Origin: Deinococcus sp.
Lineage (GTDB): Bacteria > Deinococcota > Deinococci > Deinococcales > Deinococcaceae
Assembly: GCF_025362455.1 (NCBI RefSeq)
Contig: NZ_JANYGJ010000143.1
Coordinates: forward strand, 1-34,035
DNA: 34,035 nt
Direction of reading: 5' to 3'
Shown here: one piece after another, positions 11,260 through 19,059 of the stretch
Layout: every line of letters begins with the position of its first letter
Position numbering within the stretch: the stretch's first letter is position 1
The notes under the pieces: model-generated
What the model saw: the letters and a program-made list of their open reading frames with translations, nothing else
What the model was told of the DNA's origin: nothing
The model's database searches: none
Program-made: the position numbers and the translations under genes

Positions 11260-13050
11260 TTATTGATCGGTTTGTGTGATTGGCTTCTGCATTGCCTGAG
11301 CGATTCGAGCAAGGAGACTGGCTCGCCGTGCGTCAAAGAAAGACTGAAAATTGTCACCGCGCAAGGAGCTAACGTCGATGATGTGAGTGACTAAAATCTC
11401 ATCCATTCTCTCTGAATGTATATCTTCCTCCTTCTGCAACTTTTCTAAATAGCTGCTGGGGGCACTACCGCCTATCTTCCGATTTGTCTTATATGAAAGT
11501 GGTGTTTTATTGATCACGCTATCAAAAATTTCTCTTGGTATGCCCTGTTTTTCACACCAAGTCTGCGGGAAGATGTGATGTACGTCTATGCTTTCGTCAA
11601 AATAAGCTGTATCTGTGGCTGCTTGCCCAGTCCTGAAATCTTCAGCGCCATCGCGCATCAGCAACGCATAAACCCCTTTGTAAGCAGCACTATTCCGAGT
11701 ACGAAGATCGTTCAGACGATTGGGCAGAAAATTTGCTTCCCTCACCGTGTCGGGTTCGCTCCCACCGTCCATCCAGGCGAGCAATTCTGGGAAATCTTTA
11801 GCAAAGCGAGTTTCAGTCGCACTGGCGTAGAGTTCACCGAAGACACCGCACCAGTACCATTGAGCCAGCTTGTCCTGCACGGCTACGTTTTCCGTTCGCT
11901 CACCTAAAACAGCGAGTGCTGCTGCAAGTGGAATCAATTGTGTACGGTAGGGCAAGTCGCGGGCAGTAAACATGTTTTGGAAGCGGAGAAATTTCGCTGC
12001 TTTCAAAAAACCATTCTCTACAGCGCCTGCGTATTCTAGATAATCGGTTAATGTGAGCTTGAGGATATCTTTGCGTTTACAAGATATCCCAGGTGCTTCC
12101 TGCTCAGATTTCCCACTCTGAATCTTTTTCAGTTTGTGTACGCGAGTCGATAGCAATGTTACCGCCTGCAAAAAGTCAGTGCTCTCCACATTTGCTAATG
12201 CAGGCCAATGTTGTAGCTTCTGCTGAATTCCGACCTTGTTCTGAGCTTCATCGCCGTACCAGGCATCGCGCAAGTGGTAATCATCAGCCGCGAATGTGGC
12301 AGTCAAAAGCTCAAAGACGGTGAGACTCACACCACCTGTATTGACCTTTTCGAATACTTGGCAGACTGCTTCTTTAGGCGTGCTTTTGTCTAGCGTGATG
12401 ACCGGAATTTGATAGTCTCTAAATAGTTCTATAACAGATTTCCTAAATTTTTTCCAGTGGTCTTTGTGAGTGTGAGAAAGGTCTCGATATTCCTCTGCCC
12501 AATCCTCATAATCGCTTAGAATCAATGCTACAGGGAAAACGCCTGCACCTCTTTCAAGTTCTGGTGTACTGTAGTCGGCGATTACCTCGCCCCGAAAGTT
12601 TTTAACCTTCCGATCCTCTGGCACGCTTATAAAGGCATCCTCTCGATCTTTCTCCGGGTCTGTAGCGACTTGCATATCTATGTAATACCAGCGCTTTACC
12701 GCTTTATCGCGAGAGTCGCGGGTGTCAACAACTTTGCCACTCGCCAGAGCTTGAAAAAGACTGGTCAGGCGCTGTTGCCCATCGAGCAGCAGCAAGTCTG
12801 GATTTTGCCCTGCTGGCGGTGTAGCTCCTTCCAAGGGCCGCATCTTGAAACGCACATCTGGATTGCCCGTTCGCAGCATCATCACCGCGCCGATGGGATA
12901 GGACAGCGACACACTCGCGAGCAGGCTACGGATGTGATCGTCGGTCCAGACCCAACCACGTTGAAAGTCGGGAAGCTGGACCTTACCTTCAGCTACAGAA
13001 CGCATCATGTCGGAGAGTGATGTTTTTCCTGGTTCAAAAGATGTTGTCAT
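11260..13050 (-). CDS. DUF262/HNH (GmrSD-like) protein, probable phage-defence nuclease
   Basis: A 596-residue protein. The N-terminal DUF262 domain shows LPDFQRGWVW (26-35), a YPIGAVMML segment and LLLDGQQRLTSLF, with the DGQQRLT nucleotide-binding motif at 90-96. The C-terminal part is a DUF1524 HNH-type nuclease: DVHHIFP at 489-495, then NKTPLSYKTNRKIGG and PSSYL. This architecture belongs to the GmrSD/SspE/BrxU group of modification-dependent restriction enzymes; acting on modified phage DNA is inferred from that. Base composition is far more AT-rich than the surroundings (about 38% GC in 12001-12060), indicating horizontal transfer. It is a single gene; no methylase or recombinase is adjacent. 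ATG 13050 begins the domain, with TACACT 9 nt upstream. Confidence 0.88.
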   Translation of the reverse strand: MTTSFEPGKTSLSDMMRSVAEGKVQLPDFQRGWVWTDDHIRSLLASVSLSYPIGAVMMLRTGNPDVRFKMRPLEGATPPAGQNPDLLLLDGQQRLTSLFQALASGKVVDTRDSRDKAVKRWYYIDMQVATDPEKDREDAFISVPEDRKVKNFRGEVIADYSTPELERGAGVFPVALILSDYEDWAEEYRDLSHTHKDHWKKFRKSVIELFRDYQIPVITLDKSTPKEAVCQVFEKVNTGGVSLTVFELLTATFAADDYHLRDAWYGDEAQNKVGIQQKLQHWPALANVESTDFLQAVTLLSTRVHKLKKIQSGKSEQEAPGISCKRKDILKLTLTDYLEYAGAVENGFLKAAKFLRFQNMFTARDLPYRTQLIPLAAALAVLGERTENVAVQDKLAQWYWCGVFGELYASATETRFAKDFPELLAWMDGGSEPDTVREANFLPNRLNDLRTRNSAAYKGVYALLMRDGAEDFRTGQAATDTAYFDESIDVHHIFPQTWCEKQGIPREIFDSVINKTPLSYKTNRKIGGSAPSSYLEKLQKEEDIHSERMDEILVTHIIDVSSLRGDNFQSFFDARRASLLARIAQAMQKPITQTDQ

Positions 13051-13059
13051 CGTGTGGTC

Positions 13060-13065
13060 AGTGTA
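13060..13065 (-). promoter_or_regulatory. Candidate -10 box (TACACT) of the DUF262 gene
   Basis: TACACT lies 9 nt before the ATG at 13050, allowing a leader of only a few bases. No clear -35. Confidence 0.4.
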
Positions 13066-13104
13066 GGGCGGAACTATCTGCCGCCTCACTCCGTATTCCC
13101 CACC

Positions 13105-13491
13105 GTGAACCAGCCCCGTCTGACCTCCCGCCGCCCCACTGGACCCCTGGGCCGCTTCCGGGCCGTCTGGCGCGACGCCCTGGCGCTGCTGCTCTCGCTG
13201 GGCGACCGCCGCACCGGGGGCCAGGCCAAACTGATCGCGGCGCTGGCCGTCCTGTATGCGCTGAGCCCGATTGACCTCATCCCCGACGGTATTCCAGTCC
13301 TCGGCGTCAGTGACGATTTGCTGATCGTGCCCGCCGTGCTGGCCTTCGCCGCCCGCCAACTGCCCGCCCCGGTGCTCGGCGTGGCCCGCAGCAAGGTCGA
13401 GCGGCTGCCCCGGCTGTGGCCTGCGGTGGTGGTGGCGCTGGTGGTCGTGCCTGCCCTGCTGGTGTACGGCCTGATCCGGTTGCTGAGCTGA
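13105..13491 (+). CDS. DUF1232 (YkvA-type) membrane protein
   Basis: A 128-residue protein with the DUF1232 core AVLYALSPIDLIPDGIPVLGVSDDLLIV, in which the SPIDLIPD and DDLL blocks are diagnostic, followed by a second hydrophobic segment (about 105-125, VVVALVVVPALLVYGLIRLL). It is a small inner-membrane protein; the function of the family is unknown. The start is uncertain: GTG 13105 begins shortly before the basic N-terminus, while an in-frame GTG at 13054 would add 17 residues and lie only a few bases from the divergent DUF262 start. Neither has an SD. The nucleotidyltransferase gene follows after 36 bp. Confidence 0.82.
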   Translation: MNQPRLTSRRPTGPLGRFRAVWRDALALLLSLGDRRTGGQAKLIAALAVLYALSPIDLIPDGIPVLGVSDDLLIVPAVLAFAARQLPAPVLGVARSKVERLPRLWPAVVVALVVVPALLVYGLIRLLS

Positions 13492-13514
13492 GTTGCTGAA
13501 CGGGGGCCAGGTGC

Positions 13515-13520
13515 TACCCT
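13515..13520 (+). promoter_or_regulatory. -10 box (TACCCT) for leaderless transcript
   Basis: TACCCT ends 7 nt before the ATG at 13528, so the nucleotidyltransferase gene probably has its own promoter. Confidence 0.5.
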
Positions 13521-13527
13521 GCGCTGA

Positions 13528-14316
13528 ATGATTTCTGGACCTCCTTCAACCTGGAACGCCGTGGTGCTCGGCGGCGGCGACCCCGGCGACGCTTTTGCCG
13601 CCGCGCACGGTGTGGCCGTCAAACCGCTGATCGAGCTGGCGGGCCGCCCGATGGGTCAGTGGGTGCTGCATGCCTTGCGCGAGTCTGGCCGCATCGGGCG
13701 CGTCGCCTACGTGGGGCCGCTGTCGCCCGATATGAAAGCCCTGATCGACGTGCGCGTCACGGACCGGGGCACCCTGATCGCCAATCTCGAAGCCGGTGTG
13801 GCGGCGCTGCGGGAAAGCGGTAACGTCCCCCAGCTCCGCGTCATGGTCATTACGGCGGACGTGCCGATGCTGACCGGTCAGATGCTCCGTGACGTGCTGG
13901 ACGCCGCCCCGGCTATGTCACTGGTCTACCCGATTGTCGAGAAGGCGGTCTGCGAGGCGGCCTATCCAGGTGTGAAGCGAACCTACGCCAAGCTCAAGGA
14001 CGGCGCGTTTACTGGTGGCAATCTGTTTCTACTCGATCCGGCGCTGATCGGCCAGTTTCTGCCGCGCCTCAAAGCCGTGCTGGACGCCCGCAAGCAACCG
14101 CTCAAGCTGGCGGGCATCATCGGGCCGGGTATGCTGGTCAGGATGCTGCTGGGGCAACTCCGCATCGCCGAGCTGGAACGCCGGGTCAGCACCATTCTGG
14201 GCACGCCGGTCCAGGCCCTGATTACGCCGCACGCGGCTGTCGGCACCGACGTGGACAAGGAAGAAGACCTCGTGCTGGCCGAGGTGGCACTTAGCAAAGC
14301 TGCCCCGGTGAGCTAG
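13528..14316 (+). CDS. MobA-like NTP transferase domain protein
   Basis: A 262-residue protein starting with the nucleotidyltransferase signature AVVLGGGDPGDAF and KPLIELAGRPMGQWVLHAL, followed by VMVITADVPMLTG, where the Asp-Val-Pro block is the usual metal/NTP site. It lacks the lysine-rich GxSxRMG loop of true MobA, so the substrate is unknown; cofactor or sugar nucleotide synthesis is possible. The C-terminal half (FTGGNLFLLDP, then IAELERRVSTILG) is conserved in related actinobacterial and Deinococcus proteins as far as I recall. ATG 13528 is 7 nt after a TACCCT box. Ferredoxin follows after 55 bp in the same direction. Confidence 0.8.
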   Translation: MISGPPSTWNAVVLGGGDPGDAFAAAHGVAVKPLIELAGRPMGQWVLHALRESGRIGRVAYVGPLSPDMKALIDVRVTDRGTLIANLEAGVAALRESGNVPQLRVMVITADVPMLTGQMLRDVLDAAPAMSLVYPIVEKAVCEAAYPGVKRTYAKLKDGAFTGGNLFLLDPALIGQFLPRLKAVLDARKQPLKLAGIIGPGMLVRMLLGQLRIAELERRVSTILGTPVQALITPHAAVGTDVDKEEDLVLAEVALSKAAPVS

Positions 14317-14371
14317 AGATGTAGGCCACTTGCCCTTGTCTTGCAAGCCCCCACCTGGCAATATGGGCGGC

Positions 14372-14608
<237 letters not shown>

Positions 14609-14628
14609 GCCGGAGCCGACATGAGAAG

Positions 14629-14654
14629 CGCTCGCCTGCTGGTGAGCGTTTTTT
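14629..14654 (+). terminator. Rho-independent terminator after ferredoxin
   Basis: CGCTCGCC (14629-14636) pairs with GGTGAGCG (14641-14648) with one G-U pair and a 4-nt loop, followed directly by six T. Confidence 0.9.
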
Positions 14655-14727
14655 AGTTGATCTGGACAGGATAGAAACGGCGTCCTGGACGCGGCTGTTG
14701 ACCTCCGTGCAGCTCCGTGGAACGGCC

Positions 14728-15177
14728 CTACTCCCTCGCCACCGCTCCTGTGCTCTGATCTGGCTCTGCCCAGCCCTGCACCATCGCCCAGCCGAGTCCG
14801 AAGGCGACCAGTGCCAGCGGCAGCAGCAAAGAGAGCGCGTCGCTGCGGCGCCACAACGCGCAGGCCATCAGCAGCGGCACGGCGGGGGCCGAGGCGACCA
14901 GCACGGCGGCGCTCAGGCGGCTGCCGCTTTCCGGGCTGCGCGATTGCCGCCAGGCCAGCCAGAGGGTCAGCGCCGCGCACAGGGCGGCCACCCCGGCCAG
15001 CAGCGCCGTAATCTCGTTGCTCCAGCGCGGTTGCAACATGAACCCCAGCGGCAGCCCGATCAGCACGCCGGGCAACGCCAGCGCCCCCAGCCCCAGCAAG
15101 TACAGCCCACGCAGCCGCCTGAGTGTGGCGGGCGCGGCTGGTTTTGCTTCGGCTGGAATGATTTCGGGCGTGTTCAA
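14728..15177 (-). CDS. Membrane protein of unknown function, coupled to YgfZ-like gene
   Basis: A 149-residue protein with four hydrophobic segments (about 22-48, 55-75, 90-106 and 113-132) and charged ends; no known domain recognised. Its TTG start at 15177 overlaps the TGA of the upstream folate-binding YgfZ-like gene (TTGA), so it should be made by translational coupling and is probably an inner-membrane protein co-produced with it. The next possible starts would remove the soluble N-terminus. Codon use matches the neighbours. Confidence 0.75.
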   Translation of the reverse strand: MNTPEIIPAEAKPAAPATLRRLRGLYLLGLGALALPGVLIGLPLGFMLQPRWSNEITALLAGVAALCAALTLWLAWRQSRSPESGSRLSAAVLVASAPAVPLLMACALWRRSDALSLLLPLALVAFGLGWAMVQGWAEPDQSTGAVARE

Positions 15178-16067
15178 GGGACTGGTACAGCCTGGGCCAC
15201 GAGCGTGGCACTCACGCCGCCGACGTTCAGCACGGCGTCTTCGGGCACGTCCTTGCGGATGCGGGCCAGCGCGGCGTTTCCGGCAGTGGCGCCGCTGCGG
15301 CCCACCGTTTTGCCGCCTTGCGTGATGTCGGTGTGGGCGGGCAGCCCTGCACCCCCTGGTTCTGTGCCCCGCAGCCCGGCCAGGTGGTAGCGGGTGTTGC
15401 CGCGTGCCTCCAGCCGGGCCATGATCTCCTGACCCACGTAGCAGCCCTTGCGGTAGCTCATGGCGCCCTCCAGACCGACTTCCTGGGGCAGGTTGCCGAT
15501 CCAGCCGTCGCGGCTGGGGTCGCTGATTCCGGCGCGGATGCGGGCGGCTTCGAGTTCGGAGTACGGGCGCTCGGTGGCGTTCAGAGCGGCCAGCACGGCG
15601 CCCTCGTGCTTGCGGAGGTAATGCAGGTCCAGGCCCGGCGTGCCGGTGCGGTTCACCCGTCCAGCCATGACTAAACCGCCGCCGAAGTCGAAGCTCTGGA
15701 CCGCCGGACCACCTGTTGTCCAGCCGCCGACATCTTCATTCCAGACGTGAATGGTCGCCAGCTCACTGCTCAGGTCCTGCACCTCCACCGCGTCGAAGAT
15801 GATGTACTTGCGGAAGCGGGCGGCCAGCAGCGGCGCCTCGTTCTCTGAGAGGTGGATGTAGATGTCGTTTTCCCGCTTGTACAGGCGGGCGAACAGTTCG
15901 ATCTGACCTTTGGGGCTCAGGAAACACGCTTCTATCATGCCGGGGGTCGGTGCGGCTTTCAGGTTGTTGGTCATCTGGCCCTGCGCGAAGTCCAGCCGGT
16001 CGGCGCCGGTCAGCCGCAGGGCACTGGACGGCAGGCGGGTGAAGGTGCTGGCTGGGGTCGGAGTCAT
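15174..16067 (-). CDS. ygfZ: Folate-binding YgfZ/GcvT-like protein
   Basis: A 297-residue protein of the YgfZ (COG0354) family, tetrahydrofolate-binding relatives of GcvT that support maturation and repair of iron-sulfur enzymes. The diagnostic signature KGCYVGQEIMARLEARG is present, as are RLDFAQGQMTNNL near the N-terminus and the IRAGISD-PSRDGWIGNLPQEVGLEGAMSYR region before the signature. The length is typical. A link to the ferredoxin gene encoded just downstream, on the opposite strand, is possible but unproven. TACTCT lies 6 nt before ATG 16067, supporting that start over upstream in-frame codons and suggesting a leaderless mRNA. The stop overlaps the next gene. Confidence 0.92.
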   Translation of the reverse strand: MTPTPASTFTRLPSSALRLTGADRLDFAQGQMTNNLKAAPTPGMIEACFLSPKGQIELFARLYKRENDIYIHLSENEAPLLAARFRKYIIFDAVEVQDLSSELATIHVWNEDVGGWTTGGPAVQSFDFGGGLVMAGRVNRTGTPGLDLHYLRKHEGAVLAALNATERPYSELEAARIRAGISDPSRDGWIGNLPQEVGLEGAMSYRKGCYVGQEIMARLEARGNTRYHLAGLRGTEPGGAGLPAHTDITQGGKTVGRSGATAGNAALARIRKDVPEDAVLNVGGVSATLVAQAVPVP

Positions 16068-16073
16068 GACTGT

Positions 16074-16079
16074 AGAGTA
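16074..16079 (-). promoter_or_regulatory. -10 box (TACTCT) of ygfZ
   Basis: TACTCT, 6 nt before the ATG at 16067; same hexamer and spacing as at 3625-3630. Confidence 0.55.
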
Positions 16080-16126
16080 AGCCAAGCGAGCTGCCCAGAC
16101 TGTGGATACGGAGTGAAAAAAGATCT

Positions 16127-16161
16127 TTTCCCACTTCCCACACCCCACTTCCCACTACCCT
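16127..16161. repeat. CCCACTTCCC-type repeat tract overlapping a promoter
   Basis: CCCACTTCCCAC occurs twice within this polypyrimidine tract, and the tract runs into the TACCCT box of the next gene. A related tract forms the end of the CitE-like gene at 21725-21750. This is probably a small dispersed repeat. Confidence 0.55.
16156..16161 (+). promoter_or_regulatory. -10 box (TACCCT) of small membrane protein gene
   Basis: TACCCT ends 5 nt before the ATG at 16167 and is formed by the end of the repeat tract. Confidence 0.5.
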
Positions 16162-16166
16162 GAAGC

Positions 16167-16502
16167 ATGAACCTCGAACAATACCGCCGCCCCGGAGCGC
16201 CCCGGCTCAAACTGTACGCCAGCCTCTATGCCACGCTGGTCCTCAGCGCCGTGCTGGGCGGCAAACGCTCCGGCGACCTGGGCACGCTGGGCACCCTCAG
16301 GGCCAGCTCGTTCGCCCGGATCATGTTCATGGATATCGGCATGGTCAGCACGCTGGGCGCCCTGTACCTGGTGCTGGCGGGCAAAACGCCCGTGCGCGTG
16401 CCTGCTGCTGTGGCGACCCTGTTCCTGGGCAGCTTCGCGCTGATCCCGGCGCTGGCCTGGGAGGATTATCAGGCGATGGGGAAGGAGGCAGAGGTTCGCT
16501 AA
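16167..16502 (+). CDS. Small membrane protein of unknown function
   Basis: A 111-residue protein with three hydrophobic segments (about residues 16-31, 50-72 and 78-95) separated by short basic loops, ending in a charged tail. I recognise no named domain. The gene is divergent from ygfZ, with 99 bp between the two ATGs holding both -10 boxes. Its TAA overlaps the TAG of the convergent regulator gene by 3 of 4 bases (16499-16502), an unusually tight tail-to-tail arrangement. The start is supported by TACCCT 5 nt upstream. Confidence 0.72.
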   Translation: MNLEQYRRPGAPRLKLYASLYATLVLSAVLGGKRSGDLGTLGTLRASSFARIMFMDIGMVSTLGALYLVLAGKTPVRVPAAVATLFLGSFALIPALAWEDYQAMGKEAEVR

Positions 16503-17179
16503 GCGTCCTCCGGATACGGCGCCAGGCCCAGCCGCAGCACGTAGCGGCGTGAACCGTTCCGGGCGCGGTACTTCTGCCAAAGCTCGCGCAACTCGGCTTG
16601 CAGGGCTTTGGCGTCCGCATTCTCCAGCATCAGATCGTCCAGGGCCAGGTTGTAGACGGCGGGCCGATGCGGCAGCCGGGCATTCAGCGGCTCACCGGGC
16701 GCCGAGGCAGGCCGCAGATCGATCTGCCCGCCCACCCGCGTGATCTCGATGCCGTAGCTGGGTGCAAACCCCGCCCGCGCCCGCGCCACGCTGCGGCTGA
16801 GCATCCGGGCACTGGGCAGGTCGATGTAGTGGTAGAGGAAGGATTCGTAACTGTCGTAGGCGGTCACCTCATACGGGACGAAGAGAGAGTGCGCGACTAA
16901 CTGGTAGGTTTTGACCAGTCGCCCGGCGCGCCGGGTTTCGCCGCCGACCACCAGTAGCCCCAGCCGCAGGAGTCGCCGGACATGCACGTAGGCGGTGTTG
17001 AGGCTCTGCCCGCTGGCGGTGGCCGCCTCGCCCACACTCAGGTCGCGGCCCAGAAACAGGCTGTAAAAGCCGATTTCGCGTCCGTCGAGCAGCACTTTCG
17101 CCCAGCGCGGATCGGTGACGGTCAGCGAGTCGGGCAGGTCCATGTCCGGATCATCAGTGTTTACAGGTTGGTGGCTCAC
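16499..17179 (-). CDS. Winged-helix-like regulator or replication-initiator-like protein, unknown
   Basis: A 226-residue protein. Residues about 20-90 contain a helix-turn-helix-like region (DLSVGEAATASGQSLNTAYVHVRRLLRLGLLVV) and a wing-like GGETRRAGRLVKTYQLV, the layout of ArsR/winged-helix regulators. The C-terminal half (VTAYDSYESFLYHYIDLPSARMLSRSVARARA, and a final helix ending ELRELWQKYRARNGSRRYVLRLGLAP) is probably a sensor or dimerisation part; no ligand motif is recognised. A GTG start at 17179 is preferred because CATAAT lies exactly 6 nt upstream; ATG 17143, inside the same frame, is the alternative. It is divergent from the 57-aa/cyclodeaminase pair and may control it, which is inference. 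Confidence 0.7.
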   Translation of the reverse strand: MSHQPVNTDDPDMDLPDSLTVTDPRWAKVLLDGREIGFYSLFLGRDLSVGEAATASGQSLNTAYVHVRRLLRLGLLVVGGETRRAGRLVKTYQLVAHSLFVPYEVTAYDSYESFLYHYIDLPSARMLSRSVARARAGFAPSYGIEITRVGGQIDLRPASAPGEPLNARLPHRPAVYNLALDDLMLENADAKALQAELRELWQKYRARNGSRRYVLRLGLAPYPEDA

Positions 17180-17185
17180 TGGTTG

Positions 17186-17191
17186 ATTATG
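17186..17191 (-). promoter_or_regulatory. -10 box (CATAAT) of the regulator gene
   Basis: CATAAT, one mismatch from TATAAT, ends 6 nt before GTG 17179 and argues for the GTG start. Confidence 0.5.
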
Positions 17192-17230
17192 AGCTGCCCC
17201 GATCAAGCGAACGAAGTTCAGGCTAATGAC

Positions 17231-17404
17231 ATGAATGACGATCTGCTCGTGCGGCTGGCCCGGCAACAGGAGCGTGTGGAAGACTGGCGAGGCGAGGCCG
17301 AGGTGTGGCGACTGCGAACGCGGCGGTCTGGAAAGAGGCCGCGCCCGTCATGGCTGTTGAACGTATGGCGGCGCCTCATCCACAAGCAACCGGAGCACCT
17401 ATGA
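17231..17404 (+). CDS. 57-aa hydrophilic ORF coupled to cyclodeaminase gene
   Basis: A short reading frame of 57 residues, very rich in Arg, Trp, Glu and Leu (for example LARQQERVEDWRGEAEVWRL), with a probable amphipathic helix and a basic C-terminal half. Its TGA overlaps the ATG of the following ornithine cyclodeaminase-like gene (ATGA at 17401-17404), an arrangement that usually reflects translational coupling. Upstream signals are weak: GCTAAT lies 3 nt before the ATG and there is no SD. It may be a real small protein or a leader whose translation sets expression of the enzyme. I recognise no family. Confidence 0.55.
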   Translation: MNDDLLVRLARQQERVEDWRGEAEVWRLRTRRSGKRPRPSWLLNVWRRLIHKQPEHL

Positions 17405-18261
17405 ACCTCCTGACTGACGCCGACGTGGCCCGTTTCCCCATTTCACTCGCCCTGGAGGCCATCCGCGCCGCGCTGCGCCTGCACGCTTCCGGTCAACTCG
17501 ACGCCCCGGCCCGGCTGCACGCATCGGGCCTGACTTTCACGGTGGGCGCCAGCCCACAGGCGTTCGGCTTCCGGGTCTACACTACACGGGGCGTTCCCCA
17601 CGACGATCAACTGGTCGCCGTCTGGGACGAGACTGGGCGGCTGAGTGGCGTCATCGTCGGTGCGGCGCTGGGCGTGCTGCGAACCTCGCTGCTGGGCGCC
17701 GTCGCCACCGATCTGCTGGCTCCGGCCACAGCTTCACGGCTGGGCCTGATCGGCAGTGGCGCCCAGGCGCGGACACACGCGCTGGCGGCAACCGAGGTTC
17801 GTGAGCTGAGCCAGGTGCTGGTCTATAGCCGCAATGTCCAGCACAGCGAAACCCTGGCTGCCGAACTCCGCGCCCTGGGTCTAAATGCCCGTAGTGAATC
17901 CAGCCCGGAGGCCGTCTGCGCGGGGAGCGACCTGCTGACCTTGGCGACGCATAGCGCGGCGCCGGTCATTCAGGCCGGATGGGTGCGGCCCGGCACGCAT
18001 CTCTGCACCCTGGGGCCACGCGGCCAGGCTGGTCAGGAGTGCCCGCCGGAGCTGCTGGACCGCGCCTCGCTGCTCGTCACCGACAGCCCGGCGCAACTCG
18101 CCGAGCAGATGGGCCAGGGCTGGAGCTTGCCGGTGCGTTCGCTGGGCGAATGCCTGCTGACGCCGCCCCGGCGTGAGGCCGACGAGGTGACGCTCTTTTT
18201 ATCCGCCGGGCTGGCGGGAAGTGAAGTGCTGCTGGGCCGGGCACTTCTGGCACAGGTCTAG
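17401..18261 (+). CDS. Ornithine cyclodeaminase / mu-crystallin family protein
   Basis: A 286-residue NAD(P)-binding protein of the ornithine cyclodeaminase/mu-crystallin family. The Rossmann motif is LGLIGSGAQARTHALA (about 117-132), followed by VLVYSRN. Earlier blocks (FGFRVYTTRG, VAVWDETGRLSGVIVGAALGVLRTSLLGAVAT) and the late THLCTLGPRGQ and LLVTDSPAQL segments match the family order. Members act on ornithine, alanine, pyrroline or ketimine substrates, so the exact reaction is open. The usual length is 310-330, so this one is somewhat short. ATG 17401 overlaps the stop of the 57-aa ORF. Confidence 0.88.
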   Translation: MNLLTDADVARFPISLALEAIRAALRLHASGQLDAPARLHASGLTFTVGASPQAFGFRVYTTRGVPHDDQLVAVWDETGRLSGVIVGAALGVLRTSLLGAVATDLLAPATASRLGLIGSGAQARTHALAATEVRELSQVLVYSRNVQHSETLAAELRALGLNARSESSPEAVCAGSDLLTLATHSAAPVIQAGWVRPGTHLCTLGPRGQAGQECPPELLDRASLLVTDSPAQLAEQMGQGWSLPVRSLGECLLTPPRREADEVTLFLSAGLAGSEVLLGRALLAQV

Positions 18262-18286
18262 CGTTACGGAAGCTGGCGTTACGGAA
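18261..18286. repeat. 15-bp-period tandem repeat between convergent stops
   Basis: GCGTTACGGAA occurs at 18261-18271 and again at 18276-18286, touching the stop of the cyclodeaminase gene and covering the stop of the convergent GyrI-like gene. Confidence 0.85.
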
Positions 18287-18821
18287 ACAGCCGCCCCCGC
18301 GTCTCTGGGCGCATCTGATTGAGCCACCGGAGCGGCAGGGCCAGCTCGCCCACGACGTCTTCAGGGCCGCTCTCCGCCCAGGTGCCGAAGTCGATCTGGC
18401 GCAGCGGCCCGGTCAGTTCACCGTTGGCCTGCGCATACGCTTCGAGTTCGCGCCGGGCGGCGTTGAACAGCGTGCCGTTACCGAACTGGGTCTTGGTCAT
18501 CGGCAGGTAGGCTTCGCGGTGGGCCAGCTCCTGGCGCTCGCTGAGGCCGTCTGGAATGTCCAGCTCGCCCTCGAACGGCACGCAGACTTCCACCGGGCCG
18601 TCGCTGGCCTCGGTCACGGGGGCGTGGTAGAGAATCGCCACCGGGCCGAGCTGACGGGCGCCGCCCACCGCCAGGACCTGTGGCAGCGCCAGGCTGGCTC
18701 CGCTGACGAAATTGCCCAGGTGCTCAGGGCTCAGCTTCTGGATGGCGTAGAGCAGCCGCCGGGCCTCCACCGGGCGGTGCTGCACACGGGGCGATGGGGG
18801 CGCAAACAGGGGAACGGTCAT
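18279..18821 (-). CDS. GyrI-like / effector-binding domain protein (tentative)
   Basis: A 180-residue protein. From about residue 55 the pattern GPVAILYHAPVTEASDGPVEVCVPFEG, then AHREAYLPMTKTQFG, a helix (LFNAARRELEAYAQANGEL) and a final DVVGELALPLRW resembles the small-molecule-binding fold shared by GyrI, the Rob C-terminus and BmrR. There is no DNA-binding domain, so it would be a stand-alone ligand-binding protein. The assignment rests on pattern only and is moderate. The start ATG 18821 has TAGCAT exactly 6 nt upstream. It is convergent with the cyclodeaminase gene and divergent from the TPP riboswitch operon. Confidence 0.6.
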   Translation of the reverse strand: MTVPLFAPPSPRVQHRPVEARRLLYAIQKLSPEHLGNFVSGASLALPQVLAVGGARQLGPVAILYHAPVTEASDGPVEVCVPFEGELDIPDGLSERQELAHREAYLPMTKTQFGNGTLFNAARRELEAYAQANGELTGPLRQIDFGTWAESGPEDVVGELALPLRWLNQMRPETRGRLFP

Positions 18822-18827
18822 GCGGGC

Positions 18828-18833
18828 ATGCTA
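18828..18833 (-). promoter_or_regulatory. -10 box (TAGCAT) of GyrI-like gene
   Basis: TAGCAT lies 6 nt before the ATG at 18821, the leaderless pattern. Confidence 0.5.
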
Positions 18834-18840
18834 GACCATT

Positions 18841-18895
18841 TCTGTATAGATACTGGTTCTGTATAGATACTGAGCCGGGCAGATACTGAGCCGGG
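18841..18895. repeat. Two nested tandem repeats (17-bp and 16-bp periods)
   Basis: TCTGTATAGATACTG is found at 18841-18855 and 18858-18872; the overlapping AGATACTGAGCCGGG is then found at 18865-18879 and 18881-18895. The array lies in the divergent promoter region between the GyrI-like gene and the TPP switch. Confidence 0.9.
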
Positions 18896-18921
18896 TGCCG
18901 GTTACGCCCGCCGGGCTGTGT

Positions 18922-18927
18922 TAAGCT
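18922..18927 (+). promoter_or_regulatory. Candidate -10 box (TAAGCT) of thiamin operon
   Basis: TAAGCT lies 6 nt before the first riboswitch stem at 18934. The same hexamer serves as -10 for the tRNA at 32495-32500. No -35 is obvious. Confidence 0.45.
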
Positions 18928-18932
18928 TCATT

Positions 18933-19019
18933 CGTCACCGGGGGTGCTTGCGCAGCGCGCAGGCTGAGATCAGACCCTAGGAACCTGACGCGGTTAAGCC
19001 CGCCGGAGGGAGCGTGACA
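18933..19019 (+). promoter_or_regulatory. TPP riboswitch (THI element)
   Basis: The conserved THI-box blocks occur in order: GGGGTGC (18941 region), GGCTGAGATCAGACCC (18962-18977), GGAACCTGACGCGGTTA (18980-18996) and the closing GCCGGAGGGA. The closing stem P1 is GTCAC (18934-18938) with GTGAC (19014-19018). TPP binding should reduce expression of the downstream tenA-thiX-thiY operon. There is no terminator hairpin with a T-run downstream; instead a hairpin over the SD is seen, so control is probably at translation initiation. A perfect 16-bp palindrome (19017-19032) follows directly and may be part of the switching platform. Confidence 0.95.
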
Positions 19020-19059
19020 GCGGCGCCGCTGTGAATTTACCGTGTGGCCCGCCCATGCC

